Notes under the pieces: generated by a model
The model's database searches: none
Told to the model about the DNA's origin: nothing
What the model saw: only the letters and a program-made list of their open reading frames with translations
Part shown: positions 37,290-46,881 of the stretch, one piece after another
How positions within the stretch are numbered: the stretch's first letter is position 1
How the letters are laid out: each line of letters begins with the position of its first letter
Made by a program: the position numbers and the translations under genes
Source of the DNA: Nitrospirota bacterium
Lineage (GTDB): Bacteria > Nitrospirota > Thermodesulfovibrionia > Thermodesulfovibrionales > JdFR-88
NCBI GenBank assembly: GCA_021813405.1
Contig: JAKAKS010000006.1
Coordinates: 1-64,000 of the forward strand
Length of the DNA stretch: 64,000 nt
Reading direction: 5' to 3'

Positions 37290-39009
37290 GATCTGCATTA
37301 TCCATGTAAGCCAGAAGGGAAAGGCGCTTGCGGGCAGGATAAAGGAAACCCTGTACCCTGAAGCGCGGGTGGAAAAATTCTCAAAAGACCTCACTGAAAA
37401 ATTATGGCCTGAATCAAGGGCGCTTGTGTTCATATCGGCTTCCGGAATCGCCGTAAGGGCCATTGCGCCGCATATAAAGAGCAAGCTTGAAGACCCCGCT
37501 GTAATTGTGATGGATGAAAACGGGAAGCACGTAATAAGCCTTCTGTCGGGCCATGCCGGAGGGGCAAACAGGATGGCTGCGGACATAGCGGCCGCAATTG
37601 GCGCCGCCCCGGTTATCACCACGGCAACGGACACCGCCGGGCTTACGCCAATTGACGTATTTGCGGCGGAGCGCGGTTTTAAAATTGAAAACCATGATGC
37701 GCTTAAGAATGTTTCGGCGCGGCATGCCCGGCAGGGCAAAATAGAAGTATTCACGGATATTGAAATGGCTTTGCCGGAAGATTATGTAAAAACGGGCGCG
37801 CCGGAAGAAGCGTCAGTGATCATATCGGCCAGGGTATTGAATACTGATGTGTCCGGTGGCCGTCTGCTTTTAAGGCCGCGCTGCCTCTGCCTTGGCATAG
37901 GGCTAAACAGCGGGACCGGGGCCCAAGAGATAGAAGGCGCGGTGCGCACCGCATTGTCGGAGGCCGGGTTTTCCTTGCTGTCTGTTTCTGAAATCGGCAC
38001 ACATATTAAAAAAGTGGACGAAAAAGGCTTGCAGGATTTCGCCCGGAAACACGGGCTTAAAATCCGCGGCTTTTCCAATGAGGAGCTAAACGCCGTTAAA
38101 GAGGTAAAACCGTCCGAAGCCGCACTGAAGGCGATAGGCGCAAACGCCGTGGCGGAGCCGTCGGCTATCCTTGCGTCTGGCGGCCAACTCATCGCCCCAA
38201 AAAAAATATCGGGCAACGTCACCGTTGCGGCTGCCGGGACAAAACCGGAGAGAATTCTGTACATAATAGGGATAGGCCCTGGAGGCGCAGGCCATATAAC
38301 GCCCAAGGCGCTGGATGCCATCAGGGCGTGCGGAAAGATAATCGGATATAAAACGTACCTTTCGCAGATCGCCACGCTTATAAGAGGTAAAGACGCGATA
38401 GAGTCCTCGATGACCGAGGAGGTTGAAAGGGCCAAACAGGCCGTGGCGCTTGCGGCGGCAGGTGAAAAGGTGGCGCTTATCAGCGGAGGGGATGCGGGCG
38501 TATACGGCATGGCCGGCCTGGCGCTGGACGTTGCATCCAGATCCGGCCTGGACGTGCAGGTTCAGGTTATCCCCGGCGTTCCCGCGCTTGCCGCGTGCGC
38601 TTCAGTATTAGGCGCGCCTTTGATGTCGGACTTTGCCGCCATCAGCCTTTCAGACAGGCTTACCCCGTGGGAAGTTATAGAAAAAAGGCTTGAAGCCGCG
38701 GCGGCCTCCGATTTCGTTATCGTTTTGTACAACCCCAAAAGCGGCGGCAGGCGGGGGCATCTGGACAAGGCGCGGCAGATCATCCTCAGGCACAGGCCAG
38801 GGGAAACGGCGGCCGCTATTGTAAGGGCAGCAACGCGCCCTGATGAATCATACAGCGTATCCACATTGGCGGATATGCCCGCAGAGCAAGCGGACATGCA
38901 ATGCACGATATTCATAGGCAACTCCCAGACCCGCGTTTATTCAACTGGGCAAAACGGGCTTAAAAGGATGGTCACCCCGCGAGGATATGAAAGGAAATAT
39001 ACACTCTAG
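37273..39009 (+). CDS. CbiG-CbiH fusion (cobalt-precorrin-5A hydrolase / precorrin-3B C17-methyltransferase)
   Basis: CbiG LVFISASGIAVRAIAPHIKSK...LSGHAGGAN; CbiH LYIIGIGPGGAGHITPKALDAIR...ISGGDAGVYGMAG. Confidence 0.94.
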   Translation: MAQGNEICIIHVSQKGKALAGRIKETLYPEARVEKFSKDLTEKLWPESRALVFISASGIAVRAIAPHIKSKLEDPAVIVMDENGKHVISLLSGHAGGANRMAADIAAAIGAAPVITTATDTAGLTPIDVFAAERGFKIENHDALKNVSARHARQGKIEVFTDIEMALPEDYVKTGAPEEASVIISARVLNTDVSGGRLLLRPRCLCLGIGLNSGTGAQEIEGAVRTALSEAGFSLLSVSEIGTHIKKVDEKGLQDFARKHGLKIRGFSNEELNAVKEVKPSEAALKAIGANAVAEPSAILASGGQLIAPKKISGNVTVAAAGTKPERILYIIGIGPGGAGHITPKALDAIRACGKIIGYKTYLSQIATLIRGKDAIESSMTEEVERAKQAVALAAAGEKVALISGGDAGVYGMAGLALDVASRSGLDVQVQVIPGVPALAACASVLGAPLMSDFAAISLSDRLTPWEVIEKRLEAAAASDFVIVLYNPKSGGRRGHLDKARQIILRHRPGETAAAIVRAATRPDESYSVSTLADMPAEQADMQCTIFIGNSQTRVYSTGQNGLKRMVTPRGYERKYTL

Positions 39010-40177
39010 GGGGGCCGCTTTTTTATGGGACGAGTCCTTCCTGTGGGGCCTTGCAGCCTTCCGGGCGCTGAAGGCAAACGGTCTGCAATTCGGGCTTCTG
39101 CGCTGCGATGATGTCAAACGGGGCGCGCTCGCCGGTTACAGCCTGCTCTTTGTTCCAGGCGGATGGGCCTCCAACAAGTTAAAGGCGCTGGGGCCGGAAG
39201 GCGCGCTGGCCGTGCGGGAATTCGTTGAGGCCGGAGGAAACTACTTTGGAATCTGCGGCGGCGCCGGGCTTGCAACAGCAGAAGGCCTGGGCCTGTTACC
39301 CGTCGCAAGGCGGCCCCTGAAAGAGCGCGTTCCCTCATTAAGCGGGCGTGTGCGCTCCAGGCTGATTAGCCATCCAATATGGGGCAGCGGAGAAAAACAA
39401 CACGAGGAATTTCATATCTGGTGGCCCTCCCAGTTCGTAGTCAGTGGAGAAAACACCCGCGTACTTGCGGAATTTGACGGCCCAACGGAAGACACGTTCA
39501 GTTCGGATATCAAGGCCGCCGGGATAAAGGACTGGACCTCACTGGAGCAATCATACGGGCTGAATCTTGACCCGGCAAAAATGCATGGAGACCCGCTGGC
39601 GGTTGAGGGGCAATACGGGCGCGGAAATGTGCTGGCATCCCTCATTCATTTCGACACGCCAGATGACGCGGCAGGCCGGGCAGTGCTTGGCAATATCTGG
39701 CGCTATCTGGGCGGGACCGCTTCAGGCGCCACGGCTGAAACAGAAGCGCTCAGGGCAGGCAGGCGGTGCGCTGCATTGCTTGGGCCAATTGAAGAACTGA
39801 TGGCCTTCGGGCTGGAAAATTCGCTTTGGAGCCCGCGGGGCTGGATTATCCAGTGGAGAAGGGGTGTAAGGGGGCTTGAGTACGCCACGCTTTACGAGAT
39901 GGCAAAAGAGCTTGCCGCAATGGCAAATGGCGCCCCAGACACCAGGCTTGATGAGCTTTCGCAAAGGCTTGGCATGTTTTGCCGGAAGGCTAAGGCCCTT
40001 TTAACCATGGAAAAGGCCGCGCTCTCTTCAGGAGAGGCGCTCTCTTACTCCAGTGCGCCGTCCCCGGAGATGAAGGCATTAAGAGAGGAGCTGTTTTCCA
40101 GCTCCAAAAGCCACGGCGGCGAATTCAAAAAAATACTGGATATCGCGGACAATCTTCTTTTCGAAACGCTTGAATAA
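38987..40177 (+). CDS. BPL_N (class I glutamine amidotransferase-like) domain protein of unknown function
   Basis: LLFVPGGWASNKLKALG...FVEAGGNYFGICGGAGLATAEGLGLLPV; overlaps cbiGH by 23 nt. Confidence 0.78.
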   Translation: MKGNIHSRGAAFLWDESFLWGLAAFRALKANGLQFGLLRCDDVKRGALAGYSLLFVPGGWASNKLKALGPEGALAVREFVEAGGNYFGICGGAGLATAEGLGLLPVARRPLKERVPSLSGRVRSRLISHPIWGSGEKQHEEFHIWWPSQFVVSGENTRVLAEFDGPTEDTFSSDIKAAGIKDWTSLEQSYGLNLDPAKMHGDPLAVEGQYGRGNVLASLIHFDTPDDAAGRAVLGNIWRYLGGTASGATAETEALRAGRRCAALLGPIEELMAFGLENSLWSPRGWIIQWRRGVRGLEYATLYEMAKELAAMANGAPDTRLDELSQRLGMFCRKAKALLTMEKAALSSGEALSYSSAPSPEMKALREELFSSSKSHGGEFKKILDIADNLLFETLE

Positions 40178-40181
40178 AAAG

Positions 40182-40210
40182 AAAGGGGCCGGATTGCGCC
40201 GGCCCCTTTT
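40182..40210. terminator. Bidirectional rho-independent terminator
   Basis: AAAGGGGCCGG-attgcg-CCGGCCCCTTTT between convergent genes. Confidence 0.85.
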
Positions 40211-40230
40211 AACCTGCGAAGAGACCGCTA

Positions 40231-41244
40231 TTAGTAACGGATGCCGTGCGATTTCCAGTATGCCCTTATCTTGTTTTTAAGGGACAACGGAAGGGGCACA
40301 TACGTAAGTTTTTCAGCTTGTCCATCGCCGGTTTTATATGCCCAGTCAAAGAACTTTACAACCTTTCCATTCGACTGCGGCTGTTCCATATTAAGAAGAA
40401 TAAACGTGCCGCCCGCAATCGGCCAGGAGGTCTTGCCAGGGGCGTTTACCAGCCAAAGGTCAAAGTCGGTCCTGGGATTGAAGGCCGCCTTGCCGGCGGC
40501 GTCCTTAAATGCCTGGAATGTGGGCGAAACGTAAACGCCAGCCTTGTTTTTCATAAGCACGTAGGCCATGTGTTCCTGCAGTATGTAGGCGAACTCCACA
40601 TACCCCATGGAGTACTGGACTCTTCTCACGTAGTTGGCCACACCCTCACTGCCCTTTGCTCCGATGCCGGTGGGCCATTTAACAGACACGCCAGCCCCCA
40701 CTTCGGACTTCCACGCCGGGCTTATCGCGCTTAAATAATTGGTGAAGATCGCGGTGGTCCCGGAACCTTCAGACCTGTGGATAACGGTTATGGCGTGCGC
40801 CGGAAGGTTAACCCCGGGGTTCAGTGCTTTTATAGCCGGATCGTTCCAGTACTTTATCTGCCCCAGGAATATTCTGGAAAGTGTGGGGCCGTCCATCTTG
40901 ATCTGGCCGGCCCTGATGCCCGGAATATTTACGACGGGCACAACGCCGCCTATAACGGTGGGGAACTGGATAAGGTGGCTTGACCTTAGTTCTGCCGGTG
41001 TAAGCGGAGCGTCAGACGCGCCGAAATCAACGGTCTTGCTTTTAATCTGCTGTATGCCGCCGCCCGAACCGATGCTCTGGTAATTGAGTTTGACCCCGGT
41101 CGTCTTAGCATACGTGTACGCCCATGCAGAATATATCGGCTGTGCAAACGTGGACCCGGCGCCGTTCAATGTCCCGGCCGCCTGCGCGAACCCGGCCGCA
41201 AAGACAAGCGCCAGAACCGCTACAACACTTAAAAGTCTCTTCAT
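40231..41244 (-). CDS. pstS: PstS-family phosphate ABC transporter substrate-binding protein
   Basis: Signal peptide; LNGAGSTFAQPIYSAWAYTY, YQSIGSGGGIQQIKSKTVDFGASDAPL, VIHRSEGSGTTAIFTNYL; RBS aaaggaggttttaatATG. Confidence 0.95.
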   Translation of the reverse strand: MKRLLSVVAVLALVFAAGFAQAAGTLNGAGSTFAQPIYSAWAYTYAKTTGVKLNYQSIGSGGGIQQIKSKTVDFGASDAPLTPAELRSSHLIQFPTVIGGVVPVVNIPGIRAGQIKMDGPTLSRIFLGQIKYWNDPAIKALNPGVNLPAHAITVIHRSEGSGTTAIFTNYLSAISPAWKSEVGAGVSVKWPTGIGAKGSEGVANYVRRVQYSMGYVEFAYILQEHMAYVLMKNKAGVYVSPTFQAFKDAAGKAAFNPRTDFDLWLVNAPGKTSWPIAGGTFILLNMEQPQSNGKVVKFFDWAYKTGDGQAEKLTYVPLPLSLKNKIRAYWKSHGIRY

Positions 41245-41900
41245 ATTAAAACCTCCTTTGGATTTTTGCATGCTGAGAATTACTGATTCAGTTTAAAGCA
41301 CCCTGTGTTACGGAAATATTACAAAAAAGTGAAATTTCGAAGAAGTACTTGTGCTATTTACCCTGCCTAAGCATTCCGGCAAGCTCCGGCGGCAGGCCGT
41401 TTCCGATAATAGCTTTTGCAACCTCGTATCGCATTCTGAGGAAATCCGTTTTCACAGCGCCGGGCGTTATCTCTATCATCACACACACAGCTCCCCGCCT
41501 TCCAGCAGCTTCAGCATCCCCACCCTCATAAAGTGGTGAACAGGAAGAGTTTACAGCCCAGGCAAAGGCGATAGCGGACCCCACAAGAGCCTTAAAAATT
41601 GAATGGTGCCTCCAGCCATTGCGTGCATAATCCGGATACAGCCCAATTGAGCGGTGTAGACAATGTAAACAGGGATAAGCCGCCAGGCTGAATGTAAGAA
41701 GGGCGTTTGCCCTGCCGTTTTTGATACGGCGGGGCCGGAAAAGTCCATAAGCGCAATCAGTTACCGCACGCAGTTCCAAAGCGCGGAAGGCAGCCGCTCT
41801 TTTTTAAGCCCATTGGCATACTTGTTGCTTTTTTAATTCCGGGCTTTAATCAATTATTGCCACGCAGACTAAACCCGCTTTTAAATAAATCATCGTGGAA

Positions 41901-41917
41901 CTCCGGCAAGCCCGGAG
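41901..41917. repeat. CTCCGG-caagc-CCGGAG hairpin
   Basis: 6-5-6 inverted repeat, resembles 28448-28466. Confidence 0.55.
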
Positions 41918-41987
41918 AAATACAAGCACCTGATCTGCCTGCCCGGCATTTGATGGTTGCGCCCGGGCTGTCCTAGAAAGGAGGGCG

Positions 41988-42257
41988 TTGATGGGCTGTT
42001 ACAAAAACAAGTCTGTTTTGTTCACAGGACTTGAGGAGGGCGGCATTCTGCTGGACCTGGACACCAAAGCCTTTTTCAGCCTCACCGAAACAGGAGCAAG
42101 GATATGGAGCCTGCTGTACGGCGGCTTATGCGCGGCGGACATAGCAAAAAAGCTGTCAGCCGAATTCAGCGCCAGCCAGGAAAAAACACTTGTAAGCACA
42201 GACCGGCTGATAAAAGAGCTGGAGAAACACAGGCTGATTGTCAGGGGACGTGGATGA
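41988..42257 (+). CDS. PqqD-family peptide-recognition (RRE-like) protein
   Basis: GGILLDLDTKAFFSLTETGARIWSLLYGGLCAADIAKKLSAEF; RBS aaaggagggcgttgATG. Confidence 0.8.
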   Translation: MMGCYKNKSVLFTGLEEGGILLDLDTKAFFSLTETGARIWSLLYGGLCAADIAKKLSAEFSASQEKTLVSTDRLIKELEKHRLIVRGRG

Positions 42258-42510
42258 TTTCAACCAGCAGTCAGGGAAAAAGCTCTTGGTAACGGGGGGC
42301 TTGAGATAAAGGCATTTTCCGGCGGCCCTTTTTTTTTGCCCGCCCTTTTTATCTTCTGGCAAGGCATGGCAAAAGCGCGGCCAGGACTTACCGTGCCCGA
42401 TCAATATTCTGTTTTTCCGGACCACACCCCTGCCCGCTTATTTGACAACAATCCGCCACCGTGATAATTAAAAATTAGACTTTCTCCCGGACACAAGGAG
42501 TAAAAAACCC

Positions 42511-43578
42511 ATGCGGATTGCGATGATCTCCCCTTTATACGAAAGCGTTCCCCCAAAACTTTACGGCGGCACCGAAAGAGTAGTGCATTATCTTACCGAG
42601 GAGCTTGTAAAGGCGGGGCACGATGTTACGCTGTTTGCCTCGGCGGATTCACAAACGTCCGCCAGGCTTGCAGGCGGCTGCGGGCCGGCCCTGCGGCTGG
42701 ACGAAACCTGCCGCGACCCGCTTGCGCACCATTTCATGATGTTTGAGAAGGTGCTTGAGATGCAGGAGGAGTTCGATGTGATCCACTCCAATGTGGACTA
42801 CATCGGCATGGCCTTTGGCAAAAGGACCACCAGGCCATTTGTTACAACGGTGCATGGAAGGCTGGATATGGAAGACACTGTGCGGGTGTATACGGCATAT
42901 AACGGGTTCCCGCTTGTATCAATTTCCAATGCCCAGCGCCTCCCGCTTCCGGAGGCAAACTGGGCGGACACAATTTATCATGGCCTGCCGGAAAACCTGT
43001 ACAGCCTGAGGGAGCAGCCAGGCGATTACCTGGCGTTTATCGGCCGGATATCACCGGAGAAGTGCGTGGACTCCGCCATAAGGATAGCCGTGCTGGCCGG
43101 GATACCGCTGAAGATAGCGGCAAAGGTGGACAAGGCGGACAAAAAATATTTTGAAACCATTATAAAGCCGCTTCTTGCCCACCCGCTTGTGGAGTTTGTA
43201 GGAGAGGTAAATGACCGGGAAAAAGACGAACTGGCCGGAAACGCGCTGGCCTTTCTGCACCCGGTGGACTGGCCAGAGCCATTCGGGCTTGCGATGATAG
43301 AGGCCATGGCATGCGGCACGCCGGTGCTGGGGAGAAAACGGGGGTCCATACCGGAGGTTATTGATAACGGGATTACCGGCTTCATATTCGAGCGCGACGA
43401 AGACGCCGTAAAAATTCTCAAAGACGCCATACCCGGCCTGGACAGGCGCAGGTGCAGGGCGCACTTCGAGAAGCGCTTCTCCGCAGCAAGGATGGCGGCG
43501 GACTACCACCGGGTTTACGAAAGGTTGGCGGGGGAAACGGCCGGCGTTTACAGGAGAAAAATGCATGCCAGCGGTTAA
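42511..43578 (+). CDS. Glycosyltransferase family 4
   Basis: MISPLYESVPPKLYGGTERVVHYLTEELVKAGHDVTLFA; FIGRISPEK; EPFGLAMIEAMACGTPVLGRKRGSIPEVI. Confidence 0.95.
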   Translation: MRIAMISPLYESVPPKLYGGTERVVHYLTEELVKAGHDVTLFASADSQTSARLAGGCGPALRLDETCRDPLAHHFMMFEKVLEMQEEFDVIHSNVDYIGMAFGKRTTRPFVTTVHGRLDMEDTVRVYTAYNGFPLVSISNAQRLPLPEANWADTIYHGLPENLYSLREQPGDYLAFIGRISPEKCVDSAIRIAVLAGIPLKIAAKVDKADKKYFETIIKPLLAHPLVEFVGEVNDREKDELAGNALAFLHPVDWPEPFGLAMIEAMACGTPVLGRKRGSIPEVIDNGITGFIFERDEDAVKILKDAIPGLDRRRCRAHFEKRFSAARMAADYHRVYERLAGETAGVYRRKMHASG

Positions 43579-45802
43579 GGAAGCCACCAGGCCAAAAAAG
43601 AGGAAGCCGGATAAAACAGCCGCCAGGCGCGGGCAGAAACAGGAGGACAGGTTTTATATCATTGCCGGGGAGTCTATGATCGACCCCCGGAGGCTGATTA
43701 TAAAACAGGGAAGCGCGTTCGGAGTATTCGACCGCTTCGGTGAAATCCTGCCCGTGGGGAAGGGCGACCAGGGGCTGTATCACGAAGGCACGCGCTTTCT
43801 TTCCAGGTACGAGCTGAAGGTGAACGGCAAGAGGCCCCTTCTGCTTTCTTCCGGCGTGGACGAGAACAATATAATGCTTACGGTGGACCTTACCAACGCC
43901 GATATATACGTTGACGGAAAGGAGGCGCTGAAGCGGGACTCTGTCCATATCATGAGGTCCAGGCTGCTCAGTGACGGGGCTTGCCTGGAATTCATAAGAA
44001 TAAAAAACTTCGGGACAGAGGGCGTCTCCCTGAGGCTGGATTTATTGCTGGACTCTGACTTCGGCGACATATTCGAGGTACGCGGGCTTAGAAGGGCGAA
44101 GCGCGGAAAGATGCTGGCGCGCGAGGCGTTAAAGGACGGCGTGAAGCTGTCCTACGCGGGGCTGGACGGGATAACCCGCTCCACAACTGCAAAGTTCTCG
44201 CCTCCTCCGGACGGCTTTGACGCCCAGAAGAATCCTTTTTTTGAGATTGGCCTTGCCCCCGGCGCCACTGTTAACTTTGAAACAAGCATCTCTTTTTTAA
44301 CCGGCAATGAAAAAGCGCTTTCTTCACCGCACCAAAACGGTTTCAGAAAAGCAGTAAACAAGGCAAACAGGGAGGCGCTGGAGTTCGACGGCCAATCCTG
44401 CGGCATTTTCACCTCCAACCAGCAGTTCAATGAGTCTGTAAAGAGGGGCATTTCGGACATAAGAATGATGCTCACAAAGACAGGGCACGGGTTGTATCCA
44501 TACGGGGGCATCCCGTGGTACAGCACCGCGTTTGGAAGGGACGGCATCATAACCGCGCTGGAAACGCTCTGGATAAACCCGGAGATAGCCAGGGGCGTAT
44601 TGAAATACCTTGCGGCCAGGCAGGCCAGGGACTTCGATATGAAACGCGCCGCTGAACCCGGCAAGATACTGCACGAAACAAGAGATGGGGAGATGGCCAA
44701 CCTGGGCGAAATACCTTTTGCGCTTTACTATGGCAGCGTGGATTCAACTCCGTTATTTCTGATGCTGGCAGGCGAGTACTGGAAGCGCACGGGCGACCTG
44801 GAATCCATACGGAAGCTTTGGGAGCACATAGAGCTTGCGCTTTTGTGGATGGACAACTATGGGGACGTGGACGGCGACGGCTTCCTGGAATACATGCCCG
44901 ATAAAAACGGGCTGATAAACCAGGGCTGGAAGGACTCGGCGGACTCCGTTTTCCACAAAACCGGTGAATTTCCAGAAGGGCCGGTGGCGCTATGTGAGGT
45001 GCAGGGCTACTGCTACGCCGCCAAAAAGCACGTTGCGGCGCTTGCCATGCAGATAGACAAGCAGGAGCTTGCCAGAAGGCTTTCGCTGGAAGCCGATGAA
45101 TTAAGGGAAAACTTCGACCGCTTTTTCTGGGATTCAAAAATGGGCGCTTACGCACTGGCGCTTGACGGCAACAAGAAGCCATGCCGCGTACTTGCCTCCA
45201 ATGCAGGGCATTGCCTTTATTCCGGTATAGCGCATAATAACCGTGCGAGGTCGGTGGCCAGGGCATTGACCGGGGACTGGATGTTTTCAGGCTGGGGGAT
45301 ACGCACGCTGTCGTCCAGGGAAGCGCGTTACAATCCCATTTCCTACCACAACGGCTCCGTATGGCCGCACGACAACGCTATAATAGCCGCCGGATTCCTC
45401 AAATACGGGCTGAAACACGAGTTCACGGACGTGTTTACGGCGCTTTTCGAGGCGTCCGTCTATATGCAATTCCAGCGCCTGCCGGAGCTGTTCTGCGGCT
45501 TCCACAGAAGGCGCGGCCAGGCGCCAACACTTTACCCCGTGGCATGCACGCCCCAGACGTGGGCCTCGGGGGCGCTGCTTATGATGCTAAAGTCCGCGCT
45601 GGGGCTGGAGTTCGAGCCGGCGGAAAAGAGGATTATCCTCAGAAACCCCGTGCTGCCGCCTTTTCTGCAATGGGTAACGCTCAAAAAACTGCCGTTAACG
45701 GACGGGAAGAGCGTGGACCTGAATATAAAAAGCTACGGCGAGGGGGTAACAATTGAAGTTGCCAGAAAACCGGTGGACGTAAGCATAACGGTGTACAAAT
45801 GA
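43565..45802 (+). CDS. Amylo-alpha-1,6-glucosidase / GDE_C glycogen-debranching-like protein
   Basis: GIPWYSTAFGRDGIITALETLWINPEIARGVLKYLAARQA; QGWKDSADSVF; NGSVWPHDNAIIAAG. Confidence 0.94.
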   Translation: MPAVKEATRPKKRKPDKTAARRGQKQEDRFYIIAGESMIDPRRLIIKQGSAFGVFDRFGEILPVGKGDQGLYHEGTRFLSRYELKVNGKRPLLLSSGVDENNIMLTVDLTNADIYVDGKEALKRDSVHIMRSRLLSDGACLEFIRIKNFGTEGVSLRLDLLLDSDFGDIFEVRGLRRAKRGKMLAREALKDGVKLSYAGLDGITRSTTAKFSPPPDGFDAQKNPFFEIGLAPGATVNFETSISFLTGNEKALSSPHQNGFRKAVNKANREALEFDGQSCGIFTSNQQFNESVKRGISDIRMMLTKTGHGLYPYGGIPWYSTAFGRDGIITALETLWINPEIARGVLKYLAARQARDFDMKRAAEPGKILHETRDGEMANLGEIPFALYYGSVDSTPLFLMLAGEYWKRTGDLESIRKLWEHIELALLWMDNYGDVDGDGFLEYMPDKNGLINQGWKDSADSVFHKTGEFPEGPVALCEVQGYCYAAKKHVAALAMQIDKQELARRLSLEADELRENFDRFFWDSKMGAYALALDGNKKPCRVLASNAGHCLYSGIAHNNRARSVARALTGDWMFSGWGIRTLSSREARYNPISYHNGSVWPHDNAIIAAGFLKYGLKHEFTDVFTALFEASVYMQFQRLPELFCGFHRRRGQAPTLYPVACTPQTWASGALLMMLKSALGLEFEPAEKRIILRNPVLPPFLQWVTLKKLPLTDGKSVDLNIKSYGEGVTIEVARKPVDVSITVYK

Positions 45803-45804
45803 AA

Positions 45805-46500
45805 TCAGCCAGCCAGGTGTTTTTTGAATGAGCCTGCCACTGTTGTGCCGATTACGGTCCCGATGATGGCCCCGGCAACAAAATCCGAAAACCAGTGAAT
45901 AGTCATCGACACCCCTATCCCTATGTAAAAGGCATAAACCAGAGCGGCTGCCCTTACCGCTTTATTGCCTGGGTAAAACGACCATATGGCCATGGACATG
46001 GCAAACGCGATAGTGGTATGCGATGAAGGCCAGCCCCAGAAGACGCCTCCCCTCAGGAACCCGAACCGGAACTCCCGGCTTCTTTCCATCAAAGGCATCA
46101 AGGAATGTCCCGGCCCCGGCCTGCCTGTAAATGCCTTGTAGAACGACGTAACAAAAAGCCCGATAATTACGGACTGGGCCATGGATATCGCGGCGCAGAC
46201 AACGCGCCGGTCCATAACCAGCCATCCGGCCATATATAGGGCCACCGGAAATATCATTGGCACAAACCATCCAAGACGCACAGCCGGCCAGAAATAGCCG
46301 GAAACGGGCCTCATGGCCTCAAAATAGCGCCAGTCCGTCCCGGTAGTTACAAGCAGCAGGGTGATAATGGCCGCAACCGCGTGCCACTTCAGATTGCGCC
46401 GCCAGAATACCCGGACAATATTGCGCGGAAGCGTGTAAAACAGTTCCCGTATCAGTATCATTACAGGTAATTTTAGCACTGTAGCCGTCTGCTCCACCAA
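45805..46500 (-). CDS. PAP2-family phosphatase
   Basis: YKAFTGRPGPGHSL...WGWPSSHTTIAFAMSMAI...GVSMTIHWFSDFVAGAIIG. Confidence 0.88.
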   Translation of the reverse strand: MVEQTATVLKLPVMILIRELFYTLPRNIVRVFWRRNLKWHAVAAIITLLLVTTGTDWRYFEAMRPVSGYFWPAVRLGWFVPMIFPVALYMAGWLVMDRRVVCAAISMAQSVIIGLFVTSFYKAFTGRPGPGHSLMPLMERSREFRFGFLRGGVFWGWPSSHTTIAFAMSMAIWSFYPGNKAVRAAALVYAFYIGIGVSMTIHWFSDFVAGAIIGTVIGTTVAGSFKKHLAG

Positions 46501-46644
46501 TCACGTCAACGGCGCATAAAAAGAGAGCAACAGCGCCTAAGATTTTTACGCCCCGGCGCCTATATAATTTATCTTAAAAATCTATAAGGGCTGGATGAAA
46601 AGTCCTGCTTCCAAAAAACCTTCTTCACCCATGCTGGAGGGGCC

Positions 46645-46881
46645 ATGGACATGAAAGCGCTTGCAGAAGCAATCATCCTTCAATCGCTGGAAGACCTTTG
46701 GGACGAACGCCACCGCAACGAAAGCCTTGCGTTCTTTAACGGCAGCGGCTTCGGGATGTGTTCCCGGATCGCCGGCATGGGGCAGGCCGAAAAAAAGGCG
46801 TTAAATGAACTCTTCGGCCAAATGGGAATAAACGTCCCCGCAAGCGCACAGGAAGAGGAGCCGGAAAAGGTTACGATATAG
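46645..46881 (+). CDS. Hypothetical small protein
   Basis: 78-aa ORF after aggggccATG; SLEDLWDERHRNESLAFFNGSGFGMCSRIAGM. Confidence 0.5.
   Translation: MDMKALAEAIILQSLEDLWDERHRNESLAFFNGSGFGMCSRIAGMGQAEKKALNELFGQMGINVPASAQEEEPEKVTI

Noticed and set aside
41354-41779. 141-aa minus-strand ORF upstream of pstS
   Set aside because: Tail looks protein-like (MIEITPGAVKTDFLRMRYEVAKAIIGNGLPPELAGMLRQGK) but there is no family match by eye and the N-terminal half looks non-coding; left unannotated
41988-42257. PQQ biosynthesis gene cluster
   Set aside because: Only a PqqD-like protein is present; no pqqA/B/C/E-like genes around it
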